Below, one piece after another: positions 41,448-49,941 of a stretch of DNA of 64,000 bases. Below the pieces are notes generated by a model. That model saw only the letters and a list, made by a program, of their open reading frames with translations. It had not been told where the DNA came from and made no database searches. The DNA comes from Streptomyces flaveolus (lineage in GTDB: Bacteria; Actinomycetota; Actinomycetes; Streptomycetales; Streptomycetaceae). A program made the translations under genes and the position numbers. The first letter of the stretch is position 1; the number at the start of each line of letters is the position of its first letter. Location: positions 88,131-152,130 of the forward strand of contig NZ_JNWV01000025.1 of the NCBI RefSeq assembly GCF_000716535.1. Reading direction: 5' to 3'.

Positions 41448-42113
41448 ATGAGTGAGCTTGCCTTTCAGCGTGCGCGCAGCGCCGAGGCCAAACAGGCCAG
41501 GGAACGGGCCATCCTGGACGCGGCCCGCGCGCTCGGTCGCCGGAGTGGTGTGAGGGACGTCACCCTCACCGACATCGCGGCGGCCGTGGGCATGCACAAG
41601 TCGGCGTTGCTGCGCTACTTCGAGACGAGGGAGCAGATCTTCCTCGAGCTGACCGCGGAGGAGTGGCGGCAGTGGTCCGCCGAGTTGTGCGGCGACCTCG
41701 CGGGCCGGCCGCACGCCACGCCCGCCGAGATCGCCGAGGTCATCGCCCGCACCCTCGCGGCCCGCCCCATGTTCTGCGACCTGCTCGCCCAGGCGCCCCT
41801 GAACCTGGAACGGAACGTGTCGGCCGAGTCGGTGCGGTCCTTCAAGCTGGTGACGCTCGGGGAGGTCGAGCGGATCGGCGGTGAGCTGCACCGGCTGCTC
41901 GGGCTGACCGAGCAGCAGGCCGTCGACACGATCGCCACGGCGACCAGCCTCGCGGGAGCGCTGTGGCAGATGGCCAGCCCGGGGCCGCGCCTGCGGGAGC
42001 TGTACGCGACGGACCCCCGGCTGGGCCATGCCGTCGTCGAGGTGGAACCCCGCCTGAACCGCGTCCTCACCTCCTACCTCACCGGGCTTGGCCTGCAATC
42101 CTCGGCCACCTGA
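41448..42113 (+). CDS. TetR-family transcriptional regulator
   Basis: This regulator of 221 residues has an N-terminal helix-turn-helix (about 20-65; VTLTDIAAAVGMHKSALLRYF) and a helical ligand-binding C-terminal domain. The ATG at 41448 is chosen over ATGs at 41436 and 41439 by fit to the family; none has a strong ribosome binding site, so the mRNA may be nearly leaderless. It is divergent from the SDR gene and probably represses it. Confidence 0.88.
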   Translation: MSELAFQRARSAEAKQARERAILDAARALGRRSGVRDVTLTDIAAAVGMHKSALLRYFETREQIFLELTAEEWRQWSAELCGDLAGRPHATPAEIAEVIARTLAARPMFCDLLAQAPLNLERNVSAESVRSFKLVTLGEVERIGGELHRLLGLTEQQAVDTIATATSLAGALWQMASPGPRLRELYATDPRLGHAVVEVEPRLNRVLTSYLTGLGLQSSAT

Positions 42114-42216
42114 CCGCGCCCCTCGGGCCCGGTCGAGGGGTCCCGGCGAGACGCGCCAGGGCCGGCGGCAGCGGTGTCGGCGGTACGGATCACCGCACCC
42201 AGGTCGGCGGCAGGAG

Positions 42217-43764
42217 TCACCGCGCGTCCCCGTACCGCGAACCCCGATCAGGTACCGCCTCCGCCAGCCGTTCCAAGAGCGCGCCGGCGGTCGTGACATC
42301 GTCGGTGAGGGGGCGGTCGGTGTCGTCCGCGTCGAGGCTCTCCGTGGCGAGCGCGAAGACGCGGCCGACCGGCAGCCGCGCGGGGGGACGCAGGCCGCGC
42401 TGCCGCAACGCGCGTACGGCCGCGACGAGTTCACAGGCGACGACGAGCCGGTACGCGCCACACGCTCGCAGCGCCTGGCGCGCGGCGAGCGAGGCGAAAC
42501 TCGCCTGTTCCTCGACGCCACGGGAGAGCACGGCGTGCCCGAGCGAGGCGGGCGCGCAGAACGACCGCAGGTCACCGAGCGCCGCTCCGGCCGCGTACTC
42601 GAGGATCATCACGCCGGAGGAGGCGGGCTCGCCGTCGGCGAGGAAGGGCCTCAGCCCGGTGCAGGCCGGCTCGTTGAGCGCGGCGAGCCGTGAGGTGGAC
42701 AGCCGGGCCACCTGCATCAGGGCCAGCCGGAAGTGGTCGAGCGCGATGGCGAGTTGGGCCTGGTAGAAGCCGCCGTGATGGTAGGCGGCCATGTCGTCGG
42801 GGGCGATCAGGGGGTTCTCGGCGGCGGCGTTGATCTCGACGGTGAGGACGTCCTCCAGCGCGTCCGTCGCCTCGAGCGCGGGTCCGTGGATCTGTGGCAG
42901 GCACCGGAAGCCGTAGGGGTCCTGGATCCGGCCGGCGGGCGGGGCGGGCCGGTCCGCCGCCCCGATCAACTCCCGCATGACCTGGGCGACCCGTACGCTG
43001 CCGCGGTGCGGGCGCGCGGCGTGGACCGGGGCGGCGTAGGCCTCGTGGGAGCCGTCGACGGCGAGCAGGGAGAGGGCCGCGACGGCCTGGGTGGCGGCGA
43101 GGAGTCCGCGCAGTTCGGCGAGGGCGAGGGCGGACTGACCGAGGGTCAGGGCGTTGCTGCTGATGAGGGCGAGGGCGTCGTTGTTGTCCAGCGCGAGCGG
43201 GGCGGGGCCGGGCCGCTCGTGCCACGGCCGCTCCCCGGCCAGGGTGAGACCGACCTGCGCGAGGGCGGCGATGTCTCCCGTGCCGACGGAGCCGAACTCG
43301 TTGACGGCCGGACGGGCGCCGGTCGACAGCGCTTCGCACAGGGCGGTGACGACGCCCGGACGCAGCCCCGCCCCGCCCGCCAGGAGTTGGTTGGCCCGCA
43401 CCGCCAGCATGGCGCGGACCTGACGGGCGGGAAGTTCCTCGCCGATGGCGCCGGCGTGGCTGCGCAGCAGCCGCAGCCCGTGTTCCGCGGCGGCGCCGGT
43501 GGGCACCGTCTGGTTCCGGTTGGCGCCGACTCCGGTGGAGCGTCCGTAGACGCGGCCCTGCGCGGCGATCCGCCGCGCGGCCTCCCACGAGGCCGTCACG
43601 CGCTCCATCGCCCGGGCGTCCGGGAGCGGGCGCACCAGGCCGTCCGCGAGTTTCCCGACCTCGTCGACGCCGAGCGTGGAGCCGTCGAGGACGAGGGCGT
43701 CGGGCTTGGCAGGCGCGGACGGTGCTTCGGCTTCCGCCACACCATCCACTATCCGAGTCGACAT
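42217..43764 (-). CDS. histidine ammonia-lyase homologue lacking the MIO triad; candidate ergothionase
   Basis: This protein of 515 residues has the aromatic amino acid lyase fold. It keeps the catalytic Tyr73 in VYGRSTGVG, QDPYGFR, AAENPLI and GGFYQAQLAIALD. Canonical enzymes have GSVGASGDLAPL, where Ala-Ser-Gly forms the MIO electrophile; here the segment is GSVGTGDIAAL (158-168), one residue shorter and without that Ser, and NGTQ is replaced by SNAL. It therefore probably cannot make MIO. Ergothionase, which removes trimethylamine from ergothioneine, is a known MIO-less member, and the divergent quaternary-ammonium importer supports that role. The ATG at 43764 follows GGAGGG. The substrate is inference. 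Confidence 0.8.
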   Translation of the reverse strand: MSTRIVDGVAEAEAPSAPAKPDALVLDGSTLGVDEVGKLADGLVRPLPDARAMERVTASWEAARRIAAQGRVYGRSTGVGANRNQTVPTGAAAEHGLRLLRSHAGAIGEELPARQVRAMLAVRANQLLAGGAGLRPGVVTALCEALSTGARPAVNEFGSVGTGDIAALAQVGLTLAGERPWHERPGPAPLALDNNDALALISSNALTLGQSALALAELRGLLAATQAVAALSLLAVDGSHEAYAAPVHAARPHRGSVRVAQVMRELIGAADRPAPPAGRIQDPYGFRCLPQIHGPALEATDALEDVLTVEINAAAENPLIAPDDMAAYHHGGFYQAQLAIALDHFRLALMQVARLSTSRLAALNEPACTGLRPFLADGEPASSGVMILEYAAGAALGDLRSFCAPASLGHAVLSRGVEEQASFASLAARQALRACGAYRLVVACELVAAVRALRQRGLRPPARLPVGRVFALATESLDADDTDRPLTDDVTTAGALLERLAEAVPDRGSRYGDAR

Positions 43765-43869
43765 AGAGCGCAAACCCTCCCTGAATCGGACAGTTCTTCT
43801 TGCCTGTTGGTCATTCACCGCGAGCGATTCCCGCCAGACCATTGACAACTTATTCAGGCACCGAGAACT

Positions 43870-43887
43870 CTGCATGACACTATGCAG
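43870..43887. promoter_or_regulatory. inverted repeat upstream of the OpuC-type operon
   Basis: CTGCAT-GACACT-ATGCAG is a perfect 6-6-6 inverted repeat, 20 bases before the ATPase start codon in the divergent promoter region shared with the lyase gene. It may be an operator or a leader hairpin. Confidence 0.4.
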
Positions 43888-43907
43888 CCCAGGCAAGGGG
43901 CCATCAC

Positions 43908-44942
43908 ATGATCCAATTCAGGTCGGTCCACAAGCGTTTCCCGAACGGCTCCACCGCCGTGCACGATCTCAGCCTGGAGATCCCGGACGGTGGCGTCACC
44001 GTGCTCGTCGGGTCTTCCGGTTGCGGCAAGACGACGACGCTTCGCATGATCAACCGGATGATCGAGCCGACCTCCGGGAGGATCCTCGTCGGCGGCCGTG
44101 ACGTCCGCGACCAGGACGCCGCCGAGTTGCGGCGCTCCATCGGTTACGTCATCCAGCAGGGCGGCCTCTTCCCGCACCGCACCATCCTCGACAACATCGC
44201 CACGGTGCCGCTGCTGCTCGGCTGGGGCCGCCGCAAGGCACGTGCCCGTGCGGCCGAGCTGCTGGAGACGGTCGGCCTGGCCGCCGAGACCGGGAAGCGC
44301 TACCCGCACCAGCTCTCCGGCGGACAGCAGCAGCGCGTCGGCGTCGCCCGCGCGCTCGCCGCCGATCCGCCGGTCCTGCTCATGGACGAGCCGTTCGGCG
44401 CGGTCGACCCTGTCGTGCGGACCCAGCTTCAGGACGAACTTCTACGACTGCAACGGGAATTGAGCAAGACCATCGTCTTCGTCACCCATGACATCGACGA
44501 GGCGGTCCGGCTCGGTGACCGCATCGCCGTGTTCCGTTCCGGCGGCCACCTGGTGCAGTGCGCCCCGCCCGGCGAACTCCTCGCCCGCCCGGCCGACGAG
44601 TTCGTCGCGAGCTTCCTCGGATCCGAGCGCGGCCTGAAGCTGTTGTCGCTGGAGACCCTCGCCGACGTGGCGCAGAGTCCGGTTCCCGAAGGTGGCCCGT
44701 GGGAACTCGTGCCGGACGAGGCCGGCCGGCCCGTCGTGTGGCGCAACGGTGAGGAGCGGGTGCCGGTACGGCCGCTGCGCGACACCGACTCCCTGCTGGC
44801 CGCCCTCGACGAGTCCGTCGCCTCCCCCAACGGCCTCGTCGTACGGGTGGGCGCGGACGGCGCGGTGACCGGGGTGACCTCGCACGACGACATCCACCGC
44901 CATGCCAGCCGCACCCACTCCGCGGCGAGGGTGGCGGCATGA
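43908..44942 (+). CDS. quaternary-ammonium ABC transporter ATPase (OpuCA/ProV type)
   Basis: This ATPase subunit has 344 residues. It has Walker A GSSGCGKTT, Q-loop VIQQGG, signature LSGGQQQR, Walker B VLLMDEP and switch HD in FVTHDIDEAV, all typical of the glycine betaine/choline ATPase group. The C-terminal 100 residues follow the place where ProV-type proteins carry CBS domains but look shortened. Its last four bases are the ATGA that starts the first permease. It is the first gene of a four-gene operon, divergent from the MIO-less lyase. Confidence 0.9.
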   Translation: MIQFRSVHKRFPNGSTAVHDLSLEIPDGGVTVLVGSSGCGKTTTLRMINRMIEPTSGRILVGGRDVRDQDAAELRRSIGYVIQQGGLFPHRTILDNIATVPLLLGWGRRKARARAAELLETVGLAAETGKRYPHQLSGGQQQRVGVARALAADPPVLLMDEPFGAVDPVVRTQLQDELLRLQRELSKTIVFVTHDIDEAVRLGDRIAVFRSGGHLVQCAPPGELLARPADEFVASFLGSERGLKLLSLETLADVAQSPVPEGGPWELVPDEAGRPVVWRNGEERVPVRPLRDTDSLLAALDESVASPNGLVVRVGADGAVTGVTSHDDIHRHASRTHSAARVAA

Positions 44943-45580
44943 CGATCGACCGTGCGTGGATCGCCGACCACGCGAGCGACCTGGCCGCGCTCTCCCTCTC
45001 CCATCTCCAGGCCGCCCTCTCCGCCGTCTTCTTCGGCCTGGTGATCTCCCTCCCCCTGGCCGTGCTGGCCCACCGGGTGCGCGCCCTGCGCGGTGTCCTG
45101 CTGGGCATGTCCAACGTCCTGTTCACGATCCCGTCCATCGCGGTCTTCGTGCTGCTGCTCCCGGTCTCCGGCCTGACCCGTACGACCACGGTGGTGGGCC
45201 TGACGATCTACACGCTGGTGGTCCTGCTGCGGAACACGGTCGAGGGCCTGGACGCCGTACCGGCCCGGGTGAAGGAGGCCGCGCGGGCCATGGGCACCCG
45301 TCCGCTGCGGACGCTGCTCACCGTCGAACTCCCGCTGGCCCTCCCGGTCGTCCTCGCCGGCGTGCGGATCGCGACCGTCATGTCGATCTCGCTGGTCTCC
45401 GTGGCCACGTACATCGGCGACGGCGGCCTCGGCCAGCTCTTCACCGACGGGTTCCAGCGCAACTTCCCGACCCCGGTCGTCGTCGGCGTGGCCCTGACCC
45501 TGCTGCTGGCCGTCGTGGCGGACGCGCTGCTCGTGGCCCTCCAGTACCTGCTGACCCCGTGGACGAGGCGGCGAGCCTGA
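44939..45580 (+). CDS. quaternary-ammonium ABC transporter permease (OpuCB type)
   Basis: This inner-membrane permease has 213 residues with five or six helices. The coupling region reads RVKEAARAMGTRPLRTLLTVELPLALPVVLAGVR. Landmarks of the OpuC/YehY family are NVLFTIPSIAVFVLLLP and YIGDGGLGQLFTDGF. It overlaps the ATPase gene by ATGA and the second permease by TGATG. Confidence 0.92.
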   Translation: MTIDRAWIADHASDLAALSLSHLQAALSAVFFGLVISLPLAVLAHRVRALRGVLLGMSNVLFTIPSIAVFVLLLPVSGLTRTTTVVGLTIYTLVVLLRNTVEGLDAVPARVKEAARAMGTRPLRTLLTVELPLALPVVLAGVRIATVMSISLVSVATYIGDGGLGQLFTDGFQRNFPTPVVVGVALTLLLAVVADALLVALQYLLTPWTRRRA

Positions 45581-46278
45581 TGTACGAACTCCTGCAGAAC
45601 CTCGTGAAGTGGCTGTTCAGCGGCGCCCAGTGGGCGGGGCCGGACGGCATCGCGCACCGTCTCGCCGAGCACGTCCAGTACTCGCTCGTCGCCACGCTGG
45701 TCGCCGCCGCCATCGGCCTCCCGCTCGGCCTGCTCATCGGGCACACCGGCAAGGGCGCGTTCCTCGCTGTCAACCTCGCGTCCTTCGGCCGCGCGCTGCC
45801 CACCGTCGGCCTGGTCGTGCTGGTCTTCCTGGCCAGTGGGCTGTCCATGTGGCCGGTGTACGTCGCGCTCGTCGCGCTGGCCGTGCCGGCGATCGTCACG
45901 AACACCTACGCCGGCATGGCCGCCGTCGACCCGGACGTCCGGGACGCGGCGCGCGGCCAGGGCATGCGCGGCCACCAGGTGCTCCTCCAGGTCGAGATTC
46001 CGCTGGCCGCCCCGCTGATCATGACCGGGCTGCGGCTGGCGCTGATCCAGGTCGTCGCGACGGCCACCATCGCCGCCTACGTGAGCTTCGGCGGCCTGGG
46101 CCGTTACGTCTTCGACGGCCTCGCCCAGCGCGACCTCGTGCAGGTGCTCGGCGGGGCGGTGCTGGTCGCCGTCCTCGCCGTCGTCCTCGACCTCGCGCTG
46201 TCCGCCCTGCAGCGGCTCATCCTCCCGTCCCGCTCGCGGCCCCGGCCGAGCGGCAGGACGTCCACCCGCACCGCCTAG
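45580..46278 (+). CDS. quaternary-ammonium ABC transporter permease (OpuCD type)
   Basis: This second permease has 232 residues and is paralogous to the first: GRALPTVGLVVLVF, DVRDAARGQGMRGHQVLLQVEIPLAAPLIMTGLR and YVSFGGLGRYVFDGL. The ATG at 45580 overlaps the preceding stop as TGATG. Two different permeases with one ATPase and one binding protein is the OpuC-type organisation. Confidence 0.92.
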   Translation: MYELLQNLVKWLFSGAQWAGPDGIAHRLAEHVQYSLVATLVAAAIGLPLGLLIGHTGKGAFLAVNLASFGRALPTVGLVVLVFLASGLSMWPVYVALVALAVPAIVTNTYAGMAAVDPDVRDAARGQGMRGHQVLLQVEIPLAAPLIMTGLRLALIQVVATATIAAYVSFGGLGRYVFDGLAQRDLVQVLGGAVLVAVLAVVLDLALSALQRLILPSRSRPRPSGRTSTRTA

Positions 46279-46288
46279 GAGCTTCGCC

Positions 46289-47224
46289 ATGAATCGCCGT
46301 ACCGTCCTCGGCGGCCTGCTGGCCGCAGCGTCCCTCCCCGCTCTCGCCGCCTGCGGCGGCGTCACCTCGCTCGACAGCCAGGGTTCGGGCCTCGGCGGCG
46401 GTGGCGGGGCCGGCGCCGACGGCCTCACCATCGGCACGGCCAACTTCACCGAGAACCAGATCCTCGGCCACCTGTACGCCTGTGTGCTGGAGGCGGCGGG
46501 CGTGAAGACCACCGTCCGGGCCAACCTCGGCACGCGGGAGATCCTCATCCCCGCCATGAAGAGCGGGGACATCGACCTGCTCCCCGAGTACCAGGGCGCG
46601 CTCCTGCACTACGTCGACCCGAAGGCCACGGCGACCGAGGAGGGCGAGATGCAGAACGCCCTGGCCATGGCCCTCCCCCGCGGGCTGCAGATCCTGCCCT
46701 ACGGCCGGGCCGAGGACTCCGACGCCTTCGTCGTCACCCGCGAGACGGCCGACAAGTACGGTCTGACCTCCCTGGCCGACCTGCGGAAGCAGAACGGCCG
46801 ACTCGTCATCGGCGCCGCGCCGGAAGTGAAGACGCGGGAGGTGGGTGTGGTCGGCCTGAAGAAGGTCTACGGGGTCGAGTTCAAGGAGTTCAAGTCGCTC
46901 GACTCGTCCGGGCCGCTCGTCAAAGGTGCCCTGAAGAAGGGCGACGTCGACGTGGCCAACCTCTTCACCACCGACACCGACATCCAGGCCAACCACTGGG
47001 TGGTCCTGACCGATCCCGAGAACCTCGTCCCCGGCCAGCACATCGTGCCGCTCATCGCCGACCGCAAGGCGGACGACACCGTGCGCAAGGCTCTCGCCCG
47101 CCTCGGCAACGTGCTCACCACGGCCGACCTCACGGAACTGAACCGCCAGGTCGACAAGGACAAGAAGGACCCCGACCGGGTGGCCCGGGCGTACGCGAAG
47201 GCCCATGGGCTCACCTCGGCCTGA
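46289..47224 (+). CDS. quaternary-ammonium binding lipoprotein (OpuCC/EgtU-like)
   Basis: This solute-binding lipoprotein has 311 residues with a signal peptide carrying NRRTVLGG and the lipobox LAAC (Cys about 22), followed by a Gly-rich tether. The mature part has the OpuCC pattern TIGTANFTENQILGHLYA, GTREILIPAMKSGDIDLLPEY and KKGDVDVANLFTTD. Members bind glycine betaine, choline, carnitine or ergothioneine through a cation cage; which one cannot be read here. A terminator follows. Confidence 0.9.
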   Translation: MNRRTVLGGLLAAASLPALAACGGVTSLDSQGSGLGGGGGAGADGLTIGTANFTENQILGHLYACVLEAAGVKTTVRANLGTREILIPAMKSGDIDLLPEYQGALLHYVDPKATATEEGEMQNALAMALPRGLQILPYGRAEDSDAFVVTRETADKYGLTSLADLRKQNGRLVIGAAPEVKTREVGVVGLKKVYGVEFKEFKSLDSSGPLVKGALKKGDVDVANLFTTDTDIQANHWVVLTDPENLVPGQHIVPLIADRKADDTVRKALARLGNVLTTADLTELNRQVDKDKKDPDRVARAYAKAHGLTSA

Positions 47225-47226
47225 CC

Positions 47227-47253
47227 GGGCGCCGCGCCCCGTGCGCGGCGCCC
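47227..47253. terminator. bidirectional terminator after the OpuC-type operon
   Basis: A perfect 11-bp GC-rich stem (GGGCGCCGCGC and GCGCGGCGCCC) with a 5-base loop fills the 35-base gap between the convergent binding-protein and SRPBCC genes. Confidence 0.75.
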
Positions 47254-47259
47254 GCGCGG

Positions 47260-47676
47260 TCAGCCGGTGAGGGTCCGGCGGAGGGCGGCCAGTCCGTCGG
47301 CGTAGATGCCGTGGAAGAGGTCGACGACCTCCTCGTCCGGTACTCCGACGGGCGTGAAGGTGCCGGACCACTCGACGCGGGCGCCCTGGCCGTCGGGGGT
47401 CTCGCGCACGGTGAGGGTGGACCGGTAGCCGGTGACCGGGAAGGGGGCCCGCACGATGGAGTAGGTGTAGGTGCGCGCCTTGTCGTCGAACGCTTCCAGC
47501 CGTTCGACGATGACGCCGCCCTCCTCGTTCGTCAGGGTGCGGACCCGGCCGCCCTCGCCGAGTTCGCTGCCGGGGATGTACGGCAGCCAGTCGGGCAGCG
47601 AGTCGAAGCCTCCGATGAGCTGCCAGACGCGGTCGGCGGGCACGGGGATGTCTAGGGACGCGGTGGTGGTGGCCAC
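47260..47676 (-). CDS. SRPBCC (START-like) family protein
   Basis: This small protein of 138 residues has the helix-grip fold: SLDIPVPADRVWQLIGGFDSLPDWLPYI at the start, central strands, and a long C-terminal helix (VDLFHGIYADGLAALRRTL). Such proteins bind hydrophobic ligands, and some are polyketide cyclases; nothing nearby points to one ligand. It lies 55 bases downstream of the aldo/keto reductase gene, same strand, so cotranscription under the same LysR control is likely. Confidence 0.85.
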   Translation of the reverse strand: MATTTASLDIPVPADRVWQLIGGFDSLPDWLPYIPGSELGEGGRVRTLTNEEGGVIVERLEAFDDKARTYTYSIVRAPFPVTGYRSTLTVRETPDGQGARVEWSGTFTPVGVPDEEVVDLFHGIYADGLAALRRTLTG

Positions 47677-47731
47677 GGGTGTCTCCTGGGTGGATCGGAC
47701 GGGTGGATCAGAGGGGTGTGCCGGAGGCCGA

Positions 47732-48739
47732 TCAGGCGGGCAGCGGCGCGTTCCCGGCGATCAGGCCCTCCTCGCGCAGCGCGGTCCAGAACGCGGCCGG
47801 GACCGTCTCGGCGAGCGCGGCGACGTCCTCGGCGACACGGCTGGGGCGGGTGGCGCCGGGGATGGCCGCGGCGGTAGCCGGGTGGGCGAGGGAGAACTGC
47901 AGCGCGGCGGCCTTGATGCCGACGCCGTGCCGCGCGGCGAGCTCCTTGATCCGCTCGACCTTGGCGACGATCTCCGCGGGGGCCTGCTGGTACTCGAAGT
48001 GCGTGCCGCCCGCGAGGATGCCCGAGCTGTAGGGACCGCCGACGACGATGTCGACGTCGCGCGCTGCCGCGGCGGGCAGCAGCCGCTGCAGGGCCCGCTC
48101 GTGGTCGAGCAGGGTGTAGCGCCCGGCGAGGAGGAACGCGTCCGGCCTGGGCTCGTCCAGGTCGAGGGTCACCTCCAGGGGTTCGACGCGGTTGACGCCC
48201 AGGCCCCAGGCCTTGATGACGCCTTCGTCCCGCAGCCGGTCGAGGACCCGGAAGGCTCCGGTCCGGGCCGACTCGTACATGGCCAGCCACTCGTCGCCGT
48301 AGAAGTCCTGCGCGACGTCGTGCACCCACACGATGTCGAGCCGGTCCGTCCGCAGGCGCTTCAAGCTGTCCTCCACGGAACGCAGGGTGGCGTCGGCCGA
48401 GTAGTCGTTGACCATCTTGTTGGGGCGTCCGTGTGCGAAGAGGCCGCCCTTCTCGCCCAGGTCGCGGGCGGCCGGGTCCTCGGCCTCGTCCAGGATGACG
48501 CGGCCTACCTTGGTGCTCAGGACGTAGGCGTCGCGGGGCATGCCGGACAGCACCTCGCCCAGGCGGATCTCGCTCAGCCCGGCGCCGTAGAAGGGGGCGG
48601 TGTCGAAGTAGCGGATGCCGTGGTCCCAGGCGGCCTGGACGGTGGCCGCCGCCTCCTCGTCCGGGATGGCGCGGAACATGTTGCCCAGCGGGACGGTGCC
48701 GAAGCCGAGACGTCCGGGAAGCAGGTTCTTGATGCTCAT
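47732..48739 (-). CDS. aldo/keto reductase (D-threo-aldose 1-dehydrogenase-like)
   Basis: This NAD(P)-dependent oxidoreductase has 335 residues and an (alpha/beta)8 barrel. The catalytic tetrad is visible: Asp and Tyr in YFDTAPFYG, Lys in LSTKVGR, and His in IVWVHD. The overall pattern (LGFGTVPLGNMF, AGRYTLLDHE) is that of D-threo-aldose/L-fucose 1-dehydrogenases and pyridoxal 4-dehydrogenases. It is divergent from a LysR gene, with a perfect inverted repeat between them, and is followed by the SRPBCC gene. Confidence 0.88.
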   Translation of the reverse strand: MSIKNLLPGRLGFGTVPLGNMFRAIPDEEAAATVQAAWDHGIRYFDTAPFYGAGLSEIRLGEVLSGMPRDAYVLSTKVGRVILDEAEDPAARDLGEKGGLFAHGRPNKMVNDYSADATLRSVEDSLKRLRTDRLDIVWVHDVAQDFYGDEWLAMYESARTGAFRVLDRLRDEGVIKAWGLGVNRVEPLEVTLDLDEPRPDAFLLAGRYTLLDHERALQRLLPAAAARDVDIVVGGPYSSGILAGGTHFEYQQAPAEIVAKVERIKELAARHGVGIKAAALQFSLAHPATAAAIPGATRPSRVAEDVAALAETVPAAFWTALREEGLIAGNAPLPA

Positions 48740-48835
48740 GGGGGGTCTTTCGGTGAGGGATGTGACGGGTGCCGCGCGGGGTGTCCGGCGGGCCGTCGTC
48801 CTTGTGCCACCGAGGCTAGGATCGAGGAGTTGAGA

Positions 48836-48858
48836 CTGTCCAAGACATAGTTGGACAG
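48836..48858. promoter_or_regulatory. LysR operator between aldo/keto reductase and LysR genes
   Basis: CTGTCCAA-GACATAG-TTGGACAG is a perfect 8-bp inverted repeat with a 7-base centre, 23 bases before the LysR start codon and about 100 bases before the reductase start. It fits a LysR recognition site that also allows autoregulation. Confidence 0.7.
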
Positions 48859-48881
48859 ACTTGAGTCCCCAGAGGTCTTAC

Positions 48882-49793
48882 ATGCTTGATCTGCGCCAAC
48901 TCACCTACTTCGTCGCCGTCGCCGAGGCCGAACACGTCGGCCGGGCCGCGGAGGCCCTGCACATCTCCCAGTCGCCGCTCAGCCGGCAGATCGCCCAGCT
49001 CGAGCAGAAGCTCGGTCTGACGCTCTTCGAGCGCAGCCAGCAGCGGATCCGGCTCACCGCGGACGGCCGGGTGTTCCTGAGCGAGGCCCGCGCGCTGCTG
49101 CGGCACGCCGAGCGACTGGAGAACCTCGGCCGGCGGCTCGGCCGGGGCGAGGAGGGCGGACTGTGCATCGGGTACGTCCCGCACGCCCTGCACACCGGCA
49201 TCCTGCCCGGCGCGCTGCGCGCCCTCCAGCAGCGCAGCCCCGACATCCACGTCGCCCTGTACCGCCTGAGCCCCGCCGAGCAGTTCGAGGGTCTGCGGCA
49301 GCGGAGCCTGGACATCGCTCTCGTCCACGAGCCGCCCGCCGACGACGACCCCGACCTGTGCTCCGCGCTGCTGCTGGAGGACCCTCTAATGCTCGCGCTC
49401 CCCCACGGGCATGCGCTCGCCGCGCGGGAGGCCATCACCGCCGCCGACCTCGACGGGCAGCCCTGGATCGCCGTGGCCGACTCCCAGCACCCGGCCTGGC
49501 GTGACGTCTTCATCGCCGCCTGCGCGGCGTCGGGGTTCACGCCGGACGTGCGGCTGGACGCCGCCGAGCCGCAGACCGCCCTCGGACTCGTCGCCTCCGG
49601 ACTGGGCCTCGCGCTGATCCAGAAGAGCATGCTGCGGGGCGCCGGCGAGAGCATCACCGTACGCGAACTGCCGTGGCACGAGGCGTCCGTGCGCCTCTGG
49701 GCGGCCTGGCACCGGACGGATCTCCGACCGGTCGTGCCGTCGTTCCGCGAACTGGTCCTGGCCGGGGCCGGGGCCGGGACCGGGACCGGGTGA
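48882..49793 (+). CDS. LysR-family transcriptional regulator
   Basis: This regulator of 303 residues has a winged helix-turn-helix at about 1-60 (EHVGRAAEALHISQSPLSRQIAQLEQ) and a LysR substrate domain (about 90-290). The ATG at 48882 is chosen because AGAGG precedes it; an upstream TTG would overlap the operator. It probably controls the divergent aldo/keto reductase and SRPBCC genes. The C-terminal tail is an unusual Gly-Ala-Gly-Thr run. Confidence 0.9.
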   Translation: MLDLRQLTYFVAVAEAEHVGRAAEALHISQSPLSRQIAQLEQKLGLTLFERSQQRIRLTADGRVFLSEARALLRHAERLENLGRRLGRGEEGGLCIGYVPHALHTGILPGALRALQQRSPDIHVALYRLSPAEQFEGLRQRSLDIALVHEPPADDDPDLCSALLLEDPLMLALPHGHALAAREAITAADLDGQPWIAVADSQHPAWRDVFIAACAASGFTPDVRLDAAEPQTALGLVASGLGLALIQKSMLRGAGESITVRELPWHEASVRLWAAWHRTDLRPVVPSFRELVLAGAGAGTGTG

Positions 49794-49941
49794 GCGAGCG
49801 GACGGCGGGCGTGGGGACCGGCCGGGGCAGACGGCTTGACGCGGGCGATACGACGTGATGCTGCAAGCTGGGGTATGTGTGCCCGTGCCCGGTGCGGGAA
49901 CCTGGTCCGACCGGGTGCGGCCCTGGTGAGAGGAGTCCCGG

